Shown: positions 36,888 to 46,703, counted from the stretch's first letter. The stretch: DNA of 64,000 bases from ZC4RG30 sp963777735 (GCA_963777735.1 CAVZRQ010000008.1:372001-436000), one strand, 5' to 3'. Numbers and translations are program-made. Notes: generated by a model from the letters alone, not told the origin.

Positions 36888-37522
36888 GCGCCCGCCTTTT
36901 CGTCAGCGGCGTACGGCCTGGTCCCTGGATATGGCTCGAACCCCTGGTAACTTTCGTCGTAGTGGCCGAATGGTGGCTGCCAGAAGTGTCGATCGTCGAA
37001 GCCGAGCAATGCCCAGCCTGCCTTGTTGAAGTTGCCACCATATTTTGGCAAAGCAATCAGGCCGATGAGCGTCAGCCGGCGCACCGTTTCGAAGAATGGA
37101 GAATCATCCACAGCATTCAACCAGTCGATCTGGCGGGCGTCGCTGGCGGCAGCAAATGGTTTGTCCGAACTGCTGTGCGCCGCGTAGCTGCGCTGGAATT
37201 CGTGAAGACCCTCGCGCAGCGCCGGCAACTGATCCGCGAAGAATCTGCCCAATGCGCGATCGATGAAATACACGACGCGGGCGTCGCGCGCACCGGGGGA
37301 ACTGCCACCGGGCACGATCTGGTTGGCTATGGCATCGATGTCCGCGGCTTCATCAGCGGTAAGCACATCAAAGGTGCGCGGACCTGCTTCGGTGCCGTCG
37401 GAGTGCGCCGCGTGCTCGGCCGCTGCAGCAATCATGGGCCAGTTGCTTGCCAACCATGCCGAGCTGGCAATGGTGCTGCCGGCTTTCAGGAACTGGCGCC
37501 GCGAATTGGTTGGCAGATGCAT
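36884..37522 (-). CDS. Gluconate 2-dehydrogenase subunit 3 family protein (Tat subunit of the GMC enzyme)
   Basis: A 212-residue small subunit with a Tat signal (SRRQFLKAGSTIASSAW). The core LTADEAADIDAIANQIVPGGSSPGARDARVVYFID is the family's hallmark. In known enzymes this chain helps export and assembly of the flavin subunit. It is first in the five-gene operon (subunit 3, GMC, M19, amine oxidase, cytochrome c). Its stop overlaps the GMC start (ATGA). Confidence 0.9.
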   Translation of the reverse strand: MHLPTNSRRQFLKAGSTIASSAWLASNWPMIAAAAEHAAHSDGTEAGPRTFDVLTADEAADIDAIANQIVPGGSSPGARDARVVYFIDRALGRFFADQLPALREGLHEFQRSYAAHSSSDKPFAAASDARQIDWLNAVDDSPFFETVRRLTLIGLIALPKYGGNFNKAGWALLGFDDRHFWQPPFGHYDESYQGFEPYPGTRPYAADEKAGA

Positions 37523-37710
37523 TCTGTTCGACTCACCTGGGACAAATGCCCCAAGCGGGAATTAGCAAAGCGCATGCCACCACCGCGAAGCCCAACTGCG
37601 GCTCTCACTGAGTTCCAAAGCTGGCGGTCCGCTCCAATCTGGTTCGTTCAATGCGCCGAATAGCAGCACACACCGACGGTGTGCTCGCACGAATGCGTTG
37701 ATATTTGTAA

Positions 37711-38121
37711 TTGAAGTACACCTTCGACCATCTTGTCGCACTTGCTGCTGTGGCTGGTCTGCTCGGTGTGTTGCAGACCTTCATCATTGGCAGGCACTAC
37801 CTTATTCCGATAGTCATCGTGGTCGTGACGGTGTTGCTCGGAAATCTTGCACGCTTCGGCCATCGGGACGAGTCATGGGCCAAACAGGTGTTTTTCTGGC
37901 TCGGCGTGATCCTCACCTGCCGCGTATTCTTCGCACTGTTCTGGTCGGTCAAGTACAGGACGATTCCGGGGGCGGCATGCGAATTCGTGTTTACACCCCT
38001 GACCGTGATTCTTGCGGTACTGGTTTGGCAGTACGCCAGATGCAATGGACTTGGCATCCGGAGGAGCAAGGGCAGCCGAAGGGCTGCTCGACCGATCGGC
38101 GCACGTTCACAACTTCCTTAG
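37711..38121 (+). CDS. Small hydrophobic membrane protein, unknown function
   Basis: A 136-residue frame that starts with TTG right after an in-frame TAA. It holds four predicted membrane segments (LVALAAVAGLLGVLQ, YLIPIVIVVVTVLLG, VFFWLGVILTCRVFFALF, FVFTPLTVILAVLVW) and a basic C-terminal tail. I do not recognise a family. No clear ribosome site is seen, but the terminator directly after its stop and the clean membrane pattern support a real gene. Confidence 0.55.
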   Translation: MKYTFDHLVALAAVAGLLGVLQTFIIGRHYLIPIVIVVVTVLLGNLARFGHRDESWAKQVFFWLGVILTCRVFFALFWSVKYRTIPGAACEFVFTPLTVILAVLVWQYARCNGLGIRRSKGSRRAARPIGARSQLP

Positions 38122-38151
38122 GAAAAAAAACCCCGCAGATGCGGGGTTTTT
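38121..38151. terminator. Bidirectional terminator
   Basis: The stem ACCCCGCA / TGCGGGGT with loop GA is flanked by an A run on the left (38123-38130) and TTTTT on the right. It lies between the small membrane protein and the converging TonB receptor. Confidence 0.9.
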
Positions 38152-38218
38152 CTGCCTGTGTGCCGATGACACATGAGGCATGCGCGTTCTCCGCAGGGGT
38201 ATCAGCCCTGGGACAGCG

Positions 38219-41200
38219 TCAGAACGTCACGCTCGCCCTCACGAAGAAGCGACGCCCGATGATGTCGTAGTTCTGCGGATCCGTCGAACCGGGTGTCACA
38301 GCCGTCTCTGGCTGCACCTTGTTGAACAGATTGGAGATGCCGGCACCGAACTTGATCTTCTCGGTCAGACTGTAGTTTCCGGTCAGATCGAAATAATCGT
38401 AGGCGGAGATGTCTGGATTCGTTGACGTCGGTGAGGTCACCTTGGCCAGCGCCTCCACCGCCGACATGCGCTGCCAGCGCAGACCGACGTTCACCGCACC
38501 CACCTGATAGGAGAGCGTATTGAACAGCCGCCAGTCGTAGTAACCCGTGTGACCGGCGTATTCCAGCTGCGGCTGGCCCGGTGCCACCTGCTGCTGGTAG
38601 CTGAAGATGTGGTTCAACTGCGAGTTAAGCCGCAGCTGACCGGGCCCAACCCGGGCGCTGATGTCGAACTGGACGTCGATGCCATCCGTATCGATCTTGC
38701 CCTGGTTCTGGGTGGCACCCGTCACGATCGTGGTGACGCCGTTGTTGCCTGGCGTCTGGTCACGACCGATGTTCTGGCAATAGATGTTGGCAGGATCGTA
38801 CGTCGGGTTCGCGCCATTGGCGTTGTAGCAGTAGTCGAAGGTCGCCTGGGAGGAGACCGAGGCAATCGCGTCCTTCACCTGGATGTCGTAATAGTCAATG
38901 GAGACCGACATGCGCGTGGCCAAAGGCAGCTCCCACTGCGGCTGAAACACGAAGCCGGCCGTCAGGGTATCGCCCGACTCGGGCTTCAGCAGCGGATTAC
39001 CACTGACAAAGGCCGGAGTGGAGATATCGCCACCACCGTTGTAGTTGTTGAGGCCATACGGGTCGTTCACTGCATCGGTGATCGGCGGCGCGCCGGCTCC
39101 CATCATCGCGCGGCACAGCTGCTGCAGCAGCGCGCGATTCGGGTTGTTCGGATTGTTGAAAGCCGGGTTGGTCAGGTTGACGGTGCTGCGGCAGTTGTCC
39201 GCCGGCGCACCGAACTGCGGGGTCGGCGGCTGATACAGCTCATTCACGTTCGGCCCGCGCACAGCATGCTGGTAACCACCCCGAACTTTCAGGTCAGCAA
39301 TCGGGGACCACAGCAGATCGGCCTTGTAGGCACTTACACTGCCGGACACGGAGTAGTCGGACAGGCGGTAGCCCAGTGACATCTGCAGTGATTCGGCCAG
39401 CGGCGCATCGCGCAACAGTGGAACCAGCACTTCGGCGTAGACATCCTTCACGGAGATGTCACCCGCTGTACCGCGCGTCACGAAGGTACCGCTGAAATCG
39501 GTGTCCTGATTCGAGCTGCGTGAGATCGTCAAGGCATCGTCCGGAGCATAGAGAAAGGTATTCTTGCGCCAGCTTCCACCCACGGCGGCCCGCACATCGC
39601 CCGCAGGCAGGTCGAACAGCCCGCCCTGCAGGTTCACCTCGACGGTGTCCTGTTCCAGCTCGGTGCGGTTCTTGGGGTTGACGGTCATGTAGTCGATGCA
39701 GTCCTGCGAGGGCGCGAAATTGCCAAAGGGGCTGACGCCACTGGTGCAGGTGCCGTTGGAATCGCGGTAGTTGGCCCCGTAGTTGGGCGCATCGAACAAT
39801 ACTTCGGCCAGCGCGTTCTTGACGTAGCCGCTGATGCCCGTGGTGACCAGCTGCGAACGGCCACTGGAGGCATTCACGTCGTACGTCCAGTCGGAGAAGC
39901 CCATGTCGCCCCGGACGCCGCCCACCAGCTGGTAGACGTCAGACTTGCCTTCAGTGACGCGCTGCCCGGTATAAAGCGTGGTCTTGAACAACACCCAGTC
40001 GGCGTTCGCGACATTGCGCGTGTCGAGGATGGTAGCAAGCGGAGCTGGTACAGGATGGGTTGCGTCGCGCGGGATGGTGATCGCCCAGAAGTTCCCCAGC
40101 TGGATCGCGCCACTTTCGGCGACGCTGTCATAGTGGGTCTTGTAAGCCTGCATGTAGACTTCGGCGCTGTCAGTGAGTTTGTAGTTGAACTTGGTGAACA
40201 GCGACGTACGAGTCACTGGAACCGCCAGTTCCTGCCCCACGAACGAATACTCGGACACCACCTTGCCGCCGGTCGCGGTGGTCGACACGGCCTGGCGCAG
40301 CGGCACCCCGCTCGTGAAGTTATAGATATTGGTGCCAACGGCACCGGTGGCATTGAAAAGGCTGCCATCATCGTTGAAGCCCAGAGATGTCGTTCTGGAC
40401 ACTGCGTTGGCCGGCGCGCCGAACGTGGCGAAGTAGGCGTCGACGGAAGCTTCGGACGGGGCATTGTTGCCTACCGTAGGATTGTAGGCACCCTGAATGA
40501 TGGTTACGGGGGATGCTGGATAGGCCGTGGCCCACGCGCGACGGTAAAACTCCCGATCACGCTGGCGGATAGTGCCGCGGTCAGACCAGTTGAGGGCGAT
40601 CACGGCATTGCCGCGGTCGTCAGCGAAGTTACCACCGAGCGTCAGCGTGGCATCGGTGTTTGGCATGTCGTCCTTGAAGGTGCTGCCGTGCTGCACGTCG
40701 AATCGCATGCCGCTGAAATTCGTCCGGGTCTTGAAATTGACCACGCCCGAGATGGCATCGGATCCATACACGGCCGAAGCGCCGCCAGTGATGGTTTCGA
40801 CGTTCTCGATCAGGCTCGCGGGAATTGTGTTGACGTCGATGGCGAAGTTGTTGGTCGAGGGCATCAGCCTGCGACCATCCAGCAGCACCAGGTTGCGGTT
40901 GTCGCCGATGCCGCGCAGGTTCAGCGTCGCGGCTCCCGTGCCACCCGTTGCCGCGTTCGCGTTGAACTGGCTGGCACCGGATGCAGCGAACTGCGGCAGG
41001 GCCCGCAATTTGGTCTCGATGGCGAAGTCTGCAGTCTGCTCCAGCAGCTCTGCGCCGACCGTCACCACGGGAGTGTGCGACTGGTAGTCGCGGCGCACGA
41101 TGCGCGAACCGGTGACCACCACCGTGGCCAGTTCCTCAATCGTCTGCAGCCTCCGTTCCGGCCGCCGCTTCAGCTGCAGCAGTCTGTTGGGCGTACATGC

Positions 41201-41303
41201 CGGTAGCCAGCAGCATCGCCACCGTTGCGGCGACTGTTGTGGACTGGGCGCGATCCGTCGCATGGATCTTGTTCAGGACATTGGCTTCGAACTCGCACAT
41301 CAT
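38219..41303 (-). CDS. TonB-dependent receptor (one frame break near the N-terminus)
   Basis: About 1027 residues if repaired. The correct start is probably ATG 41303 (MMCEFEANVLNK), preceded by GGGGAA. That frame gives a signal-peptide-like stretch (VAATVAMLLATGMYA) and stops at TGA near 41140. One base later the frame reads IEELATVVVTGSRI, the TonB-box/plug start, so one extra base near 41138-41145 explains the break. The long frame alone would start without a signal peptide. The plug (ASAVYGSDAISGVVNF) and barrel are intact, ending FFVRASVTF. The ligand is unknown. Confidence 0.88.
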
Positions 41304-41379
41304 ATTTTCCCCGTGTTATCGCAAAATATCTGTAGTGACACGGCATCTCTGAGGTTGGCCGTGCAAACGATTGTACCGG

Positions 41380-41415
41380 AAAGAGCCCGCAGTCGGCTGG
41401 CTCGACATGCGGGCT
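41380..41415 (-). terminator. Possible weak terminator of the exchanger gene
   Basis: The inverted repeat AGCCCGCA (41384-41391) / TGCGGGCT (41408-41415) is followed on the minus strand by CTTT only. The stem is clear but the T run is short. Confidence 0.4.
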
Positions 41416-41457
41416 GGGCTATGCAGGAACACTCTCGCGTCAGGACCTGATCCGCAT

Positions 41458-42477
41458 TCAAGTCGCCAGTGCCCACACTGCTCCGCCATACGCCAGAACC
41501 AATGCAATGCTCTCGATGCGCAGGGCACTGAAACGCTGTCCTCGCCGTGCGAGAATGCCCAACAGGCCGAGCCCCACTGCAGCAATGGCAAACATCGCAG
41601 TCTGCACGTGATCCTGGGAGGCAACAGCGAGTACCGGCCCGGGCGTGTACGCAATATCCATTGCCAGCAGAATCGCCATGTTGAATGCATTGCTGCCGAA
41701 GATATTGCCCACGGCAAGATCGAGCGCGCCGAGACGCACCGCCGCGATGCTCGCCGCAATTTCCGGGAAGGAAGTCGTGAACCCCACGAGCAGCGTACCA
41801 ACGAATGACTCCGTCATGCCGGCTTCGGCAGCCAGTGCCTCTGCAGAAATCACCAGCATGGGCGCCGTGACCAGCAATCCCAGGGCGGCCAGAGCAAAGC
41901 CCCTCAAACCCCGGCTCAACACAGTGCGACTGGTGTCACCGAGCTCGAGCTGTACGGGAGGCGCCGTCGGATTCGAATTGACGAACACCGTCCGCATGCC
42001 CAGCAGGTAAACCACGGCGATCAGGATCGTCTCGATGCCAACATGCCCAATGCGACCCCAGCCTCCCGAGGCAATGGCTGCCCCCGCCATTGCCGTGAGC
42101 ACGATTCCGAGGGTGGCAACCAGCGCGTGATTCGCCGAGGCGTTGTCGAGCACGCCGCGCCGGCGAAAAACCAGATCCAGAATCCCGAGCAGCAACATGT
42201 TGGCGAGCGTCGAGCCCATCAGATCGCCCACACCGATATCCACCGCATCGAGGATCGCGGCATTGACCTCGGTGGTCAGTTCCGGCAGTGAGGTACTGGC
42301 GGCGAGTAGCAGCGTACCGATCCACAATCGTCCCAGTCCGGTCGCATCGGCCACTGCATCGGCATGCCGTGCAAGCCGCGACGCAACCAGGAAAACCAGC
42401 ATACCCGTGAACAGCAGTGCGCCCAGCGGCACCAGCACGCCACTACCGCTGAGCGCCGAGAATGCGAGATCGTGCAA
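41458..42477 (-). CDS. Sodium/calcium exchanger family (CaCA) membrane protein
   Basis: A 339-residue protein with about ten membrane segments and the two family alpha-repeats: LLLAASTSLPELTTEVNAA with LMGSTLANMLLLG in the first half, and LLVGFTTSFPEIAASIAAV with IFGSNAFNMAIL in the second. These acidic repeats bind Ca2+ or Na+ and exchange cations across the inner membrane. The start is a TTG at 42477, chosen because GAGGAG lies five bases upstream and the protein then begins at the first membrane helix. The universal stress protein gene is directly upstream, probably in one operon. Confidence 0.88.
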   Translation of the reverse strand: MHDLAFSALSGSGVLVPLGALLFTGMLVFLVASRLARHADAVADATGLGRLWIGTLLLAASTSLPELTTEVNAAILDAVDIGVGDLMGSTLANMLLLGILDLVFRRRGVLDNASANHALVATLGIVLTAMAGAAIASGGWGRIGHVGIETILIAVVYLLGMRTVFVNSNPTAPPVQLELGDTSRTVLSRGLRGFALAALGLLVTAPMLVISAEALAAEAGMTESFVGTLLVGFTTSFPEIAASIAAVRLGALDLAVGNIFGSNAFNMAILLAMDIAYTPGPVLAVASQDHVQTAMFAIAAVGLGLLGILARRGQRFSALRIESIALVLAYGGAVWALAT

Positions 42478-42508
42478 TGCATCTCCTCGTGCTTGTCTGG
42501 GAAGAGGT

Positions 42509-42934
42509 CTATTTGACGAGCGTAACCGGCAGCTTCGACAGCTGCACAACCTTCATGGCCACCGACCCCATGAACATGCCCTTGATGCCGCCGTGCCCGC
42601 GCGTACCCATGATGATTTCATCGGCATGATGGCGCGCGGCCTGCCGGGCAATCACCGGCGCGGGAAGACCGACCACCATCTCCTGCTGCACCCTCACCTT
42701 CTCGCGCTTGGCCACAGCGGCAACCTTCTCGAACACCTCTGCAGACATCCGCTCGTGGTGATCGCGGATCGCATCGCGCGGCGCGAAGGTGCTGGAGGGC
42801 ATGGGAAGTTGCACATTCAGCGCCACGACAGTGGCTCCACGGCGGGAACGTGCCCGGCGACACGCAATGGCCAGTGCGCGCAGCGAGTTGGCCGAACCAT
42901 CCACGGGAACCACGACCGAGTAGCTGGCAGACAT
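42509..42934 (-). CDS. Universal stress protein (UspA family)
   Basis: A 141-residue protein. ATG 42934 follows a perfect AAGGAG. The N-terminal strand SVVVPVDGSANSLRAL and the nucleotide-binding block GTRGHGGIKGMFMGSVAMKVV (G-2x-G-9x-G-S) mark an ATP-binding Usp. It is a cytoplasmic stress protein. It lies 25 bases after the sugar kinase stop and 31 before the exchanger start, likely in the same transcript. Confidence 0.92.
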   Translation of the reverse strand: MSASYSVVVPVDGSANSLRALAIACRRARSRRGATVVALNVQLPMPSSTFAPRDAIRDHHERMSAEVFEKVAAVAKREKVRVQQEMVVGLPAPVIARQAARHHADEIIMGTRGHGGIKGMFMGSVAMKVVQLSKLPVTLVK

Positions 42935-42959
42935 CTTTATATCTCCTTCGAATCCATCT

Positions 42960-43928
42960 CTACTTACTGAACAATTGTGGAGGCATTTTCCCGGAAGGAA
43001 GTATGGCACCCGGAACCTGCACCACGGCGCCAGCCAGTACATTGCCGGCATCTGCCGCCTGGCTGATGCTGGCACCTCGCAACCGGGCGGCAAGATATGC
43101 GGCGTTGAATGAATCGCCTGCCCCGGTGCTGTCGACAACGCGTAACACATCCGGCACGCCCACCTGCACGGCGTGCGTGCTGGACTGCACCGCCGCACCT
43201 TCCACACCCAGCTTCACCACCACCTCTCCCACGCCGGCATTGCGCCAGTGCGTGAAGACATCGATGGTCCGGCGGTGCCCGAACAGTATCTTCTCGTCGT
43301 CGTTGGTGGTCAGCAGGATGCTGATGAGCGGGGCCATGGATTCCATGGCCGCCCGCGCCTCCGCGGCACTGGACCAGCCCTTTGGCCGGTAGTTCGGGTC
43401 GAAGGCCACCTGCCCGCCCTGTCGGCGCACCTGCGTGGCAAGCTCCACCCAACGCCGGCGCTCCGTGGCATCGAACAACGAAAGAGTGATACCCGTGAGG
43501 TACAGCAGGTCTGTTTGTGCGGCGGCCTGCAATGCCGCATCGATCCCGGGCAAACGGAACATCTGCCGCGCCGCGGCCTGCTGACGCCAGTAGTAGAAAC
43601 TGCGCTCGCCGCGGTCGTCCGTACGGATTGCGTAAAGCCCCGGCAGCCGCGCCGGATCGCGCAGCACCAGAGAGTTATCGAGGCCCTCCAGTACCCAGGA
43701 TTGCAGCATTTCGTCGCTGAATGGATCCTGGCCCAGGGCCGTGAAGTAACGAACGTCGGCCCCCAGCCGCTTCAGATACAGGGCCGTGTTGTAGGAGTCC
43801 CCGGCTGCACCCAGGCGCCAGAGGCCATCCTGCCGGGCCAGCTCCAGCATGCATTCACCGGCGGCGACCACACGCAGTGGAGCTGCGGGTCGAGCAGCCC
43901 CTGCTGGCGATTCTTGTTGCGCGTCCAA
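42960..43928 (-). CDS. kdgK: PfkB-family sugar kinase, 2-keto-3-deoxygluconate kinase type
   Basis: A 322-residue ribokinase-fold enzyme. The N-terminal AGECMLELARQDGLWRLGAAGDSYNTALYL is like KdgK (ECMxEL), and the C-terminal ATP/anion-hole motif DSTGAGDSFNAAYLA is intact. KdgK phosphorylates 2-keto-3-deoxygluconate from uronate or pectin breakdown. That would fit the glycan-active G8 array, but the two loci are 25 kb apart, so the link is speculative. It is first of a likely three-gene operon with the Usp and exchanger genes, divergent from the SnoaL operon. Confidence 0.85.
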   Translation of the reverse strand: MDAQQESPAGAARPAAPLRVVAAGECMLELARQDGLWRLGAAGDSYNTALYLKRLGADVRYFTALGQDPFSDEMLQSWVLEGLDNSLVLRDPARLPGLYAIRTDDRGERSFYYWRQQAAARQMFRLPGIDAALQAAAQTDLLYLTGITLSLFDATERRRWVELATQVRRQGGQVAFDPNYRPKGWSSAAEARAAMESMAPLISILLTTNDDEKILFGHRRTIDVFTHWRNAGVGEVVVKLGVEGAAVQSSTHAVQVGVPDVLRVVDSTGAGDSFNAAYLAARLRGASISQAADAGNVLAGAVVQVPGAILPSGKMPPQLFSK

Positions 43929-44015
43929 TCGAAGCAGGCCCCTTCAAGTCCCGTGGACAGCACTGCCTGCCCTCTCTAACCTAGCCGGACAGTACAACAT
44001 CCGAGGGGGACGACC

Positions 44016-44546
44016 ATGATTCCAGTCAAGAAACTGGCCTGCTGCCTGCTGCTGCTCGCGGGGCTGTCTGCGGCCCAGGCTCAGGTACCCCCCGTAGCGG
44101 CGCCAGACCAGCTCGCCCTGCTGAAGAGCCCGGATCCAAAGCTCGCGGCCAACAAGAAACTGGTCTTCGACATGTACCGCACCATCGTCAATGCCGGCCG
44201 GTACGACCTCGCCGAGAAGTTCTTCACGAAGGAATACATCCAGCACAACCCGAATGTGGCCTCGGGCCGCGATGCGCTGGTCGAATACATCCGCAAGACC
44301 CGCCCGATGCGCCCGATTCCGGACACGATCGGCTTCCCGGTGGTCAGCATCATGGCCGAGGGCGACATGGTGCTGGTGGCGTCGGTTGAATACGGCGACG
44401 ACCCGGAAAAACCCGGCACGAAGTTTGCGACCACCCACTTCGATCTCTACCGGATCGAAAAGGGTCTGGTCGCCGAACACTGGGACAACCTGCAGAAGAG
44501 CAAGGCCGCCCTCACCACCGACCCGAACGTCACCAACAAGCCCTGA
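44016..44546 (+). CDS. Secreted SnoaL/NTF2-like protein, one domain
   Basis: A 176-residue protein with signal peptide (cleavage near AQAQV) and a GAGGGGG ribosome site. The mature part has a single NTF2-like cone (NKKLVFDMYRTIVNAGRYDL to HFDLYRIEKGLVAEHWDNLQ), as in SnoaL-like aldol-condensing enzymes. It differs in sequence from the three following genes. It is first in a four-gene operon. The substrate is unknown. Confidence 0.85.
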   Translation: MIPVKKLACCLLLLAGLSAAQAQVPPVAAPDQLALLKSPDPKLAANKKLVFDMYRTIVNAGRYDLAEKFFTKEYIQHNPNVASGRDALVEYIRKTRPMRPIPDTIGFPVVSIMAEGDMVLVASVEYGDDPEKPGTKFATTHFDLYRIEKGLVAEHWDNLQKSKAALTTDPNVTNKP

Positions 44547-44550
44547 AACC

Positions 44551-45309
44551 ATGAAGCAAGTAATCCTGATGTGCCTGGGGGCTGCCGCGCTCGCCACCCA
44601 GATAGTGCCGGCCGCCGAGCCGATCGTTACCGACAGCCGGCTGATCAATGAGGAGCGCCGTCTTCAGATCCTGGAGGCCAAGCTTGCTTCCCTGCAGCGC
44701 GAGGTAAATCTGATCGAAGACCGGAAGGCCATCGAGCGTCTGCAGCAGATGTGGGGGCATTACGTCAGCGAGGGAATGGCGGCGGAGGCTGCGGCCTTGT
44801 TTTCGGCCAGCCCGGTGGCCAGCATAGAGTATGCACAGCAGGGTGTTTATGTCGGCAAGGCACGCATTGAAGCCTTCCTGAAAGCCAGCGGCGCCCGGGT
44901 ACAGCCTGGCGAACTGCGCGAGACACCGGTGATGCAGGCAGTCATCCATGTCGCCGCGGATGGCGTCACGGCCAAGGGGCGCTGGCGCTCACTCGTGTTG
45001 GGCGGTATGCACGGCCAGGACGGCCAATGGCAGGAAGGCCCCTACGAGAACGAGTACGTGAAGGAAGGCGGCGTGTGGAAGATCGCCCGCCTCCACTGGT
45101 ATACGACGGTCAACAGCTCTTACGACAAGGGCTGGCATCGGGAGCCCTACCCCATTGCAGGGCCACTGCGCGACCTGCCACCGGATCAACCTCCATCGGT
45201 GGTCTATTCCTCCTTTCCCTCGTTCTTCCTGGCGCCCTTTCATTTCCTGCATCCCGTCACCGGCAAGCCGGTGGCCTGGGACAACATTCCGGCCGGAGGT
45301 GCGCGATGA
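44551..45309 (+). CDS. Secreted SnoaL_4-like protein, one domain
   Basis: A 252-residue protein starting four bases after the previous stop, with a signal peptide (cleavage near VPAAE). A short coiled segment (RLQILEAKLASLQREVNLIED) precedes one SnoaL-type domain (AIERLQQMWGHYVSEG to YENEYVKEGGVWKIARLHWY). It is closed by a conserved extension ending in PFHFLHPVTGKP, which recurs in the next two proteins. No catalytic residues can be assigned. Confidence 0.82.
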   Translation: MKQVILMCLGAAALATQIVPAAEPIVTDSRLINEERRLQILEAKLASLQREVNLIEDRKAIERLQQMWGHYVSEGMAAEAAALFSASPVASIEYAQQGVYVGKARIEAFLKASGARVQPGELRETPVMQAVIHVAADGVTAKGRWRSLVLGGMHGQDGQWQEGPYENEYVKEGGVWKIARLHWYTTVNSSYDKGWHREPYPIAGPLRDLPPDQPPSVVYSSFPSFFLAPFHFLHPVTGKPVAWDNIPAGGAR

Positions 45310-46703
45310 AACGCCTGTCATCTGCCCTGCTGACAATTGCCTGCGTGGCGCTGCTAAGCGGCACCCAGGCGATGGCCGCCGCGCCAGCCCCTGCGGCTGT
45401 GGCGCCTGCCCCTGACCTCACTCTGCGACTGGCACGCGCTGCGGACCGCATCGCCTCGATCAACGCCGAGGCCAATCGCATCGATGACTACAACCAGCTG
45501 CGCAACCTGCAGCAGATCTATGGCTTCTATTACGACGAGGCGCTTTGGGATCAGGTGGTGGATCTGTTTGCAGACGATGCCACGCTGGAAGTGGGTGCCA
45601 ATGGTGTGTACACCGGGCGCGACAGCATTCGCCGCTATTTCATGGGACTCACGGGTGGCAAGCAGGGTCTCGTGCAAGGCCAGCTGAACAACCAGATCCA
45701 GTTGTCACCCGTCATTACGCTGGCCGCCAATGGCCAGAGTGCGCAGGCCCGCTGGCGGGTGCTGATTCAGGATGGCGTTTTCAACCAGCAGGCCAACTGG
45801 GGCGCCGGCGTCTACGAGAACGATTACATCAAGCAGAACGGTGTGTGGAAGATCCACCGCCTGCAACTGCACCTGCGCTTCTACGCGCCTTACGAAGGCG
45901 GCTGGACGCGCACCACGGCTGCCTTGAATGCCCGGTATGGAAAATCCACCGCCAAAGCAGACCGCGCCTCTGGCCGTTATGAAACCTGGCCGACGCGCCA
46001 GGTCGCGCCGATGCATTACGGCAAACCCGGCGATGCGGCCTATCAACTGGCTGCCGACAACACTGCCAGGGCGGCAGACCCGGCAGCGGGCACTACCCGC
46101 ACGGCGGCAATGCTCGAAGCCGAAGTGCGTGCGCTGGAGCTGAAAGTGCAGCGCCTGCGCGCGGTGGATGAGATCGAGAACCTGCAGAGCGCCTACGGCT
46201 ACTACGCGGATATGTCGATGCAGGACGCGACCTCCGCCCTGTTCACCGAGAACTCCACGCTGGAAATCCTGGGCCGCGGCGTATTCCTCGGCAGCGATCG
46301 CATCTACGAATACATGCGCCGCCTGGGCGCTCCCACGGTCGGCCGGCTGTTCACGCACATGCAGCTGCAACCTGTCATTACGGTATCCGCAGACGGCACG
46401 CGCGCCAATGTTCGCGCCCGCCTGTTCGAGATGTTCGGCATCCACAATGTGCAGGCGCAGATGGCGGAAGGCACCTACGAAAACCGCTTCGTGCTGGACA
46501 ACGGCATGTGGAAGTACGTGGGCCTGAACGGCTACCAGACTTTCTACACGGACTATGAGCAGGGCTGGGGCAAGCACTCGGTGCCGCTGATGACCTACTT
46601 CCCCGGCTACCCTCCGGACATGCCGCACTCCGTCGAATACGAACCTTATCCCGCCGTGTTCGTTGCGCCCTTTCACTACCGCAACCCGGTCAGCGGCCGA
46701 TGA
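45306..46703 (+). CDS. Secreted SnoaL_4-like protein, two domains
   Basis: A 465-residue protein with signal peptide (cleavage near AMAAA), overlapping the previous gene by 4 bases (ATGA). It has two copies of the same domain, at about 45-225 and 268-460. Each starts with a LQxxYGxY block and carries a GVxxG segment, then a YENxY/YENRF...WK block and a PYxxGW or DYxxGW block. The end is PFHYRNPVSGR. It appears to be an internal duplication of the gene before it. Confidence 0.85.
   Translation: MKRLSSALLTIACVALLSGTQAMAAAPAPAAVAPAPDLTLRLARAADRIASINAEANRIDDYNQLRNLQQIYGFYYDEALWDQVVDLFADDATLEVGANGVYTGRDSIRRYFMGLTGGKQGLVQGQLNNQIQLSPVITLAANGQSAQARWRVLIQDGVFNQQANWGAGVYENDYIKQNGVWKIHRLQLHLRFYAPYEGGWTRTTAALNARYGKSTAKADRASGRYETWPTRQVAPMHYGKPGDAAYQLAADNTARAADPAAGTTRTAAMLEAEVRALELKVQRLRAVDEIENLQSAYGYYADMSMQDATSALFTENSTLEILGRGVFLGSDRIYEYMRRLGAPTVGRLFTHMQLQPVITVSADGTRANVRARLFEMFGIHNVQAQMAEGTYENRFVLDNGMWKYVGLNGYQTFYTDYEQGWGKHSVPLMTYFPGYPPDMPHSVEYEPYPAVFVAPFHYRNPVSGR

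Noticed and set aside
40055..41206. 383-residue plus-strand frame over the TonB receptor (and similar ones at 27030-28691 and 49485-50945)
   Set aside because: They are antisense to clear genes with motifs, lack ribosome sites and show no family features.
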